A stretch of 64,000 nt of DNA. It comes from Shewanella carassii. GTDB taxonomy: Bacteria; Pseudomonadota; Gammaproteobacteria; Enterobacterales; Shewanellaceae. Both the position numbers and the translations under genes were made by a program. Below are positions 60,331-64,000 of this stretch, one piece after another (within the stretch, counting starts at the first letter, position 1; each line of letters begins with the position of its first letter). The stretch is from the NCBI RefSeq assembly GCF_002777975.1, contig NZ_NGVS01000006.1, forward strand, positions 124,001 through 188,000, in the 5' to 3' direction. The notes beneath the pieces were generated by a model. It saw only the letters and a list, made by a program, of their open reading frames with translations, was not told where the DNA came from and searched no databases.

Positions 60331-60975
60331 ATGTTCAATGTGATGCACTGGTTAGTGGTTTCCAGGTCCGCTCTGTTGACCGAGCTGATGGATAGCCGTT
60401 GGCCGCAGGAGTTTTTGGTGCGCTTATCCTGTTTCTCCCCCGAGCGATGGCACATTGATGCCTTGGGAGCCGATGTCGACATGCTGCTGCTGGATTTGGC
60501 TACAGTGGAGTCGGCCTTGGGCTATAAAATCCTTAAACAGGCCGCCAAGAGCCGCGGTTGCAAAGTGGTGTTACTGCATTATCCCAGAAGGGTGGAGTAT
60601 GAATGCCTGTTGTTGCCGTCTGTGGTCAAGGCGGTTTTCTATCCTGAGGCGAGCTTGGCACAGCTAGGCCGTGGCCTGGATATTGTGCAGAAGGGCGGCT
60701 GCGATATTCCTTTTGAGTTGCAATCTCGGCTGGCCAAGGGAGAACTTAGTGGCGATGTGCTGACTTTCAGGGAGCGGGAGGTGTTGCAGGCGCTACTGGC
60801 CGGGCTCAGTAATCAACAGATTGCCACTTCCCTGTATGTCAGTGAGAGTACGGTTAAGACCCATCTCTATCGGGTATTTCGCAAACTGAATTTAAGCAAC
60901 CGGGCCCAGGCGATGGCCTGGGCTCAGCGCCACTTGATGGCCGATGTGGCCGAGAGTCAAGGCTCAGGCAGTTAG
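60331..60975 (+). CDS. LuxR/CsgD-type transcriptional regulator
   Basis: 214 aa. The N-terminal 125 residues look like a degenerate receiver (MLLLD with D55 at the usual strand-3 end, KVVLLHYPRR), comparable to CsgD; the C-terminal LuxR HTH runs from about 145 to 200 (LTFREREVLQALLAGLSNQQ, then YVSESTVKTHLYRVFRKL). Start ATG 60331 after GAGGG; a GTG 7 codons earlier is possible. No cognate histidine kinase adjoins. Its stop codon lies inside the left end of a repeat-flanked element (60971-61244). Confidence 0.88.
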   Translation: MFNVMHWLVVSRSALLTELMDSRWPQEFLVRLSCFSPERWHIDALGADVDMLLLDLATVESALGYKILKQAAKSRGCKVVLLHYPRRVEYECLLLPSVVKAVFYPEASLAQLGRGLDIVQKGGCDIPFELQSRLAKGELSGDVLTFREREVLQALLAGLSNQQIATSLYVSESTVKTHLYRVFRKLNLSNRAQAMAWAQRHLMADVAESQGSGS

Positions 60976-61244
60976 GGCAGGTGCGAATAAGTCCTCGCGA
61001 CACTCTGGCTTACACAGCAATTGGCGTTCAAGGCATCTGACTGAAGGCATGCCGGGGTCTGTCGAAGTCGGATAACGCAGAGAGCCGGTTGCTGTGAAAG
61101 CCTCAAAGGGCATGACTTACAGGCTTGCCTGCTGTGTTATGCTTCTTGCAAAGGACTAGGGCCATTTGCTGCGAACCACGCCTTGCATCCAAGCCTGTAA
61201 GCCTACGCAGAGCACGCATGGGACTTGTTCGCACCTTCCTTAAC
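60971..61244. mobile_element. Candidate MITE-like element with 24-bp inverted ends
   Basis: The left end 60971-60994 (gttagggcaggtgcgaataa...) and the right end 61221-61244 are inverted copies matching at 21 of 24 positions. Inside is a second perfect 12-bp inverted repeat, cttacaggcttg at 61116-61127 and caagcctgtaag at 61190-61201. There is no open frame. The TAG stop of the LuxR gene (60973-60975) lies in the left end and the TAA stop of the M61 peptidase (61240-61242) in the right end. Non-autonomous miniature element or a large hairpin between convergent genes; copy number is unknown. Confidence 0.5.
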
Positions 61245-62994
61245 CCAGCCAGGCCTTGGCTTTGGCTGGATCGGTGAGCTTGAGTGACACAGTATCTATT
61301 GCCGCCGGGTTGATAGGCAGTTGGCCTGTCATCAGTTCATCACGGCGGAAGAAGTGCAGCTCCAGACTATCGCCGGGCTCATATTGCTGCAGTTCATTTT
61401 CAAACTGAGCGCCGACCTGCAGACCATTGGCGGCAATCAACAGGTCCTCGGCCGCGAGCCCGGCGCTGTGAGCCGCGCTGCCGTTGGTCACACTCACAAT
61501 CCTTAACCCCAGGGCTTCAGCCTTGTAGCGGGCTCCGAAGCCGATTTTTTGCCCCTCAACATCCCCACCGCCCTGATCCTGAGCGCCTTGGGCACTGCGA
61601 AGCTGCATCTCGATTCCGAATTGCGCCAGCAGGGGCGCCAGCGGCAACTCTTGGGTATTATCCAGAAAGGCAAATTCTGCGCTGGCATCCCGGCCAAGCA
61701 GCTCCTCATAGAGGCGGCGATGGGAGTCATCTTCAGTGCCTATACCCTGGCTGCCAAAGGCCTGCCACAGCTTTTGCATCAGGTTATCTAGGGTGTATTT
61801 CCCCTGGGTTTCCAGTCTCAGAGTCAAGTCCAGATACAGGGCAAACAAAGCTCCCTTGGTGTAATAGCTGACGATGGCGTTGGCGGCGTTTTCATCCTGT
61901 TTGTAGAACTTGGTCCAGGCATTGAAGCTCGATTCTGTCAGGCTCTGCAACTGCCTGCCCGGCATGCGATACACCCGGGTCATGGTCTGGGATAGCATCT
62001 CCAGATATTGTTCATTGGAAACCCTGTTGGCTCTGAGTGTCATCAGGTCATCATAATAAGAAGTGATACCTTCATAAGCCCACAATTGACGGGTGTAGCT
62101 CTCAGCCTCCAACGCATAGGGAATGAAGCTGGCAGGCTTAATGCGTTTGACGTTCCAGCTGTGGAAGTATTCGTGACTGCAGAGCGACAGATAAGTGCGG
62201 TAATCCTTGTTAACCGGCATCTCCATACTCAGCGGCAGATCCTTACGGGAGCAGTGCAGGGCGGTGGAGGCTCTGTGTTCCAGTCCTCCAAAGCCATTGC
62301 CCAATACCTGAGTCATAAACAGGTAGCGTTCAAACGGCGCTTCACCGAAGAGGCGGATCTGGCTCTCGCAAATAGCCTTGAGATCGTCAAGCAGCCTGGG
62401 CATATGGCAGCGGTGACGCCCAGTCAGTATCACATCATGGCGCACGCCACAGGCCTCAAAACTGCCATGGGTAAAGGTGCCCATCTCCACTGGATGGTCG
62501 ATAAGCTCATCATAGTTGGCGGCGCTGAAACGGCCGAACTGCCACTCTTCACCTTCGATTCGACTCAGGGTTGTTGCCAGTTGCCAGTTGGCTTCCTCTT
62601 TGGGAGGCAGAATTTCCAGCTCCAGCGGCTCAAGCTCTTTGTCGGCCACCGCCAGAAAGACGCTGCTGCCGTTGAAAAAGCCGTGGGTTTGATCCAGATG
62701 GGCGCTGCGCACCGACATATCCCAGGCATAAACCGAGTAGCGCAGTTGCAGTGATTCGGCATTGGAATCTATCTGCCAGCGCTGCTTGTCGAGCTGAGTA
62801 ATGCTGAGTGGACGCTCCAGCTCATCAAAGGCTTTAAGATCTATGATATTGCGACAAAAATCGCGAACCATGTAGCTGCCCGGGATCCAGGATGGCAACC
62901 AAAGTTCCTGTCTCGGGGCCGGTGCCTGAATGGTGATGTTGACCTCAAACAGGTGAGCGTGGGGATCTATGGGGCAAATCTGATAACTGATCAT
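61240..62994 (-). CDS. M61 family peptidase with PDZ domain
   Basis: 584 aa, cytosolic by sequence (no signal). N-terminal beta-rich domain (HLFEVNITIQAPAPRQ, WLPSWIPGSYMVRDF), thermolysin-like zinc site SHEYFHSWNVKRIKP (HExxH) and YEGITSYYDDL (third-ligand Glu), and a C-terminal PDZ-like region (LGLRIVSVTNGSAAHSAGLAAEDLLIAANG). This is the glycyl aminopeptidase family. The last residues WLG and the stop lie at the boundary of the repeat element. Confidence 0.9.
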   Translation of the reverse strand: MISYQICPIDPHAHLFEVNITIQAPAPRQELWLPSWIPGSYMVRDFCRNIIDLKAFDELERPLSITQLDKQRWQIDSNAESLQLRYSVYAWDMSVRSAHLDQTHGFFNGSSVFLAVADKELEPLELEILPPKEEANWQLATTLSRIEGEEWQFGRFSAANYDELIDHPVEMGTFTHGSFEACGVRHDVILTGRHRCHMPRLLDDLKAICESQIRLFGEAPFERYLFMTQVLGNGFGGLEHRASTALHCSRKDLPLSMEMPVNKDYRTYLSLCSHEYFHSWNVKRIKPASFIPYALEAESYTRQLWAYEGITSYYDDLMTLRANRVSNEQYLEMLSQTMTRVYRMPGRQLQSLTESSFNAWTKFYKQDENAANAIVSYYTKGALFALYLDLTLRLETQGKYTLDNLMQKLWQAFGSQGIGTEDDSHRRLYEELLGRDASAEFAFLDNTQELPLAPLLAQFGIEMQLRSAQGAQDQGGGDVEGQKIGFGARYKAEALGLRIVSVTNGSAAHSAGLAAEDLLIAANGLQVGAQFENELQQYEPGDSLELHFFRRDELMTGQLPINPAAIDTVSLKLTDPAKAKAWLG

Positions 62995-63234
62995 CTAATA
63001 TCCGTATGAATCGTTGACGAGTGCCGGGAGCCAAATTGGGTGCTATCCGGCTGAGCATAGCGACAATGCTGCCAAAAAAGCCTGGCTGCGGCAATTACTT
63101 GCCGAGTTTTAAAAGGCTTGGGGGCAAATCGCAGTGGCCGATTACATCTCTGGGCCGAATGGTATTATACTGCCAAGAACACAGAGGTTTGGCTCTTGGG
63201 CCGAGCCTGAACCGACACACCGGAGAGTGGCAAA

Positions 63235-63591
63235 ATGGCCGAAGAAACCATATTCAGCAAAATTATTCGCCGTGAAATACCCACGGACATACTGTATCAG
63301 GACGAGTTGGTGACTGCCTTTCGGGATATCAACCCCAAGGCGCCTACCCACGTGCTGATAGTACCCAATCATCTGATCCCCACGGTCAATGATGCCAAAG
63401 CCTCGGACGAGCAGGCCATCGGCCGTATGGTTACAGTGGCCGCCAAGCTGGCCGCCGAGGCCGGGATTGCTGAGGACGGTTACCGTTTGATCATTAATTG
63501 TAATGAGCATGGCGGCCAGGAAGTGTTCCACATCCACATGCATCTGCTTGGCGGTAAAGCCTTGGGGCCTATGGTGAGTCCAGAGTCATGA
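63235..63591 (+). CDS. hinT: HIT family nucleotide hydrolase HinT
   Basis: 118 aa. Hydrolyses AMP-lysine type phosphoramidates. Start [21 protein letters not shown] segment ([16 protein letters not shown]) and the catalytic HIHMH triad in [17 protein letters not shown]. Its stop overlaps the next ATG (ATGA). Confidence 0.96.
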   Translation: MAEETIFSKIIRREIPTDILYQDELVTAFRDINPKAPTHVLIVPNHLIPTVNDAKASDEQAIGRMVTVAAKLAAEAGIAEDGYRLIINCNEHGGQEVFHIHMHLLGGKALGPMVSPES

Positions 63592-64000
63592 AAGTCAATC
63601 CGGAGTTTTTCCCGCTGACGACTCTGGCGAGCCGTTTTGTCAACCAGTTGGCTCAGTGCCGTCGCCTTATGCTCAAGGTACATGAGGCCAGTGAGCACCA
63701 TGTACTGATAGAATTGCCCTACAGTGCCGAGTTGGTGGGGTATCCTGAGACAGGGGTTATCCATGGCGGGGTTATCACCACATTGATGGATACCGCCTGT
63801 GGCTGCGCCGTGGTTTGTGCTATCAAGGACAAATATGGCTCGCTGGAGATCTCACCAACTCTGGATCTGCGGGTCGATTATATGAAGCCCGCCGAACCCC
63901 ACAAGCCGGTTTATGGTTTTGCCGAGTGTTATAAGTTGTCATCCAGCGTGGCGTTCACCCGGGCCATCGCCTATCAGGACAGCATAGACGACCCCATCGC
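63588..64000 (+). CDS. PaaI family thioesterase (3' end outside window)
   Basis: The ATG at 63588 overlaps the hinT stop. About 137 residues are visible to the window edge without a stop. Hotdog-fold features: [43 protein letters not shown]. It probably hydrolyses aromatic or short acyl-CoA. The C-terminus is not visible, so exact subfamily cannot be fixed. Confidence 0.88.
   Translation, partial: MKVNPEFFPLTTLASRFVNQLAQCRRLMLKVHEASEHHVLIELPYSAELVGYPETGVIHGGVITTLMDTACGCAVVCAIKDKYGSLEISPTLDLRVDYMKPAEPHKPVYGFAECYKLSSSVAFTRAIAYQDSIDDPI

Overview
This window is a stretch of ordinary chromosome from a gammaproteobacterium, very probably a Shewanella. The strongest single clue is a 115-residue periplasmic tetraheme cytochrome with four CXXCH motifs (58963-59310) that matches the small tetraheme cytochrome CctA/STC of that genus. 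It lies beside htpX, a cytochrome b561-type gene and a LuxR-type regulator. Supporting clues are the pairs astB-topA and gltA/sdhCDAB-sucABCD, the comEC-msbA-lpxK-ycaR cluster, and moderate GC content. I cannot fix the species. I saw no phage, plasmid, integrase, transposase, rRNA, tRNA or CRISPR.

Layout. 1-9.6 kb: the C-terminal part of a large Ig-like repeat protein, then astB (arginine catabolism), topA, a membrane-anchored protein of unknown function, cysB and L-serine deaminase. 9.9-20.7 kb: nagZ and ycfP (cell-wall recycling neighbourhood), acyP, csiV-mfd, a PilZ protein and the lolCDE lipoprotein exporter. 20.8-27.8 kb: a DUF2062 membrane protein, comEC-msbA-lpxK-ycaR (DNA uptake and lipid A), and an atypical small kinase. 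27.8-36.2 kb: a secreted metallo-beta-lactamase-fold protein and a three-gene RND efflux operon. 36.8-48.1 kb: the TCA block, gltA diverging from sdhCDAB-sucABCD. 48.1-51.4 kb: a structured rnk leader, rnk, a small unknown gene, fur, and cobB with a co-translated P-loop protein. 51.5-56.7 kb: the complete divergent biotin locus bioA/bioBFCD. 56.8-64 kb: pepE, htpX, cctA, cytochrome b, LuxR regulator, an M61 peptidase, a HIT protein and a truncated thioesterase.

How the genes work together. The TCA operons form one co-directional block that makes citrate synthase, succinate dehydrogenase, 2-oxoglutarate dehydrogenase E1/E2 and succinyl-CoA synthetase. The gltA-sdhC spacer carries two overlapping CRP-like sites. 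Two ArcA-box-like motifs in the cctA/cytochrome b/LuxR cluster suggest redox control of periplasmic electron transfer. The envelope theme (LolCDE, MsbA, LpxK, NagZ, CsiV, the RND pump, HtpX) is strong but typical of core chromosome.

The most unusual signals are in non-coding DNA. They are a 274-bp element with 24-bp inverted ends that supplies the stop codons of both convergent flanking genes (60971-61244), a multi-hairpin leader before rnk (48143-48608), and a CRP-site-plus-terminator intergenic region that may encode a small RNA (11569-11764). I found no clear new multi-gene system. The best protein candidates for new biology are the kinase-like gene at 27078 and the P-loop gene translationally coupled to the sirtuin cobB. 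All motif and family calls were made by eye, without database searches.
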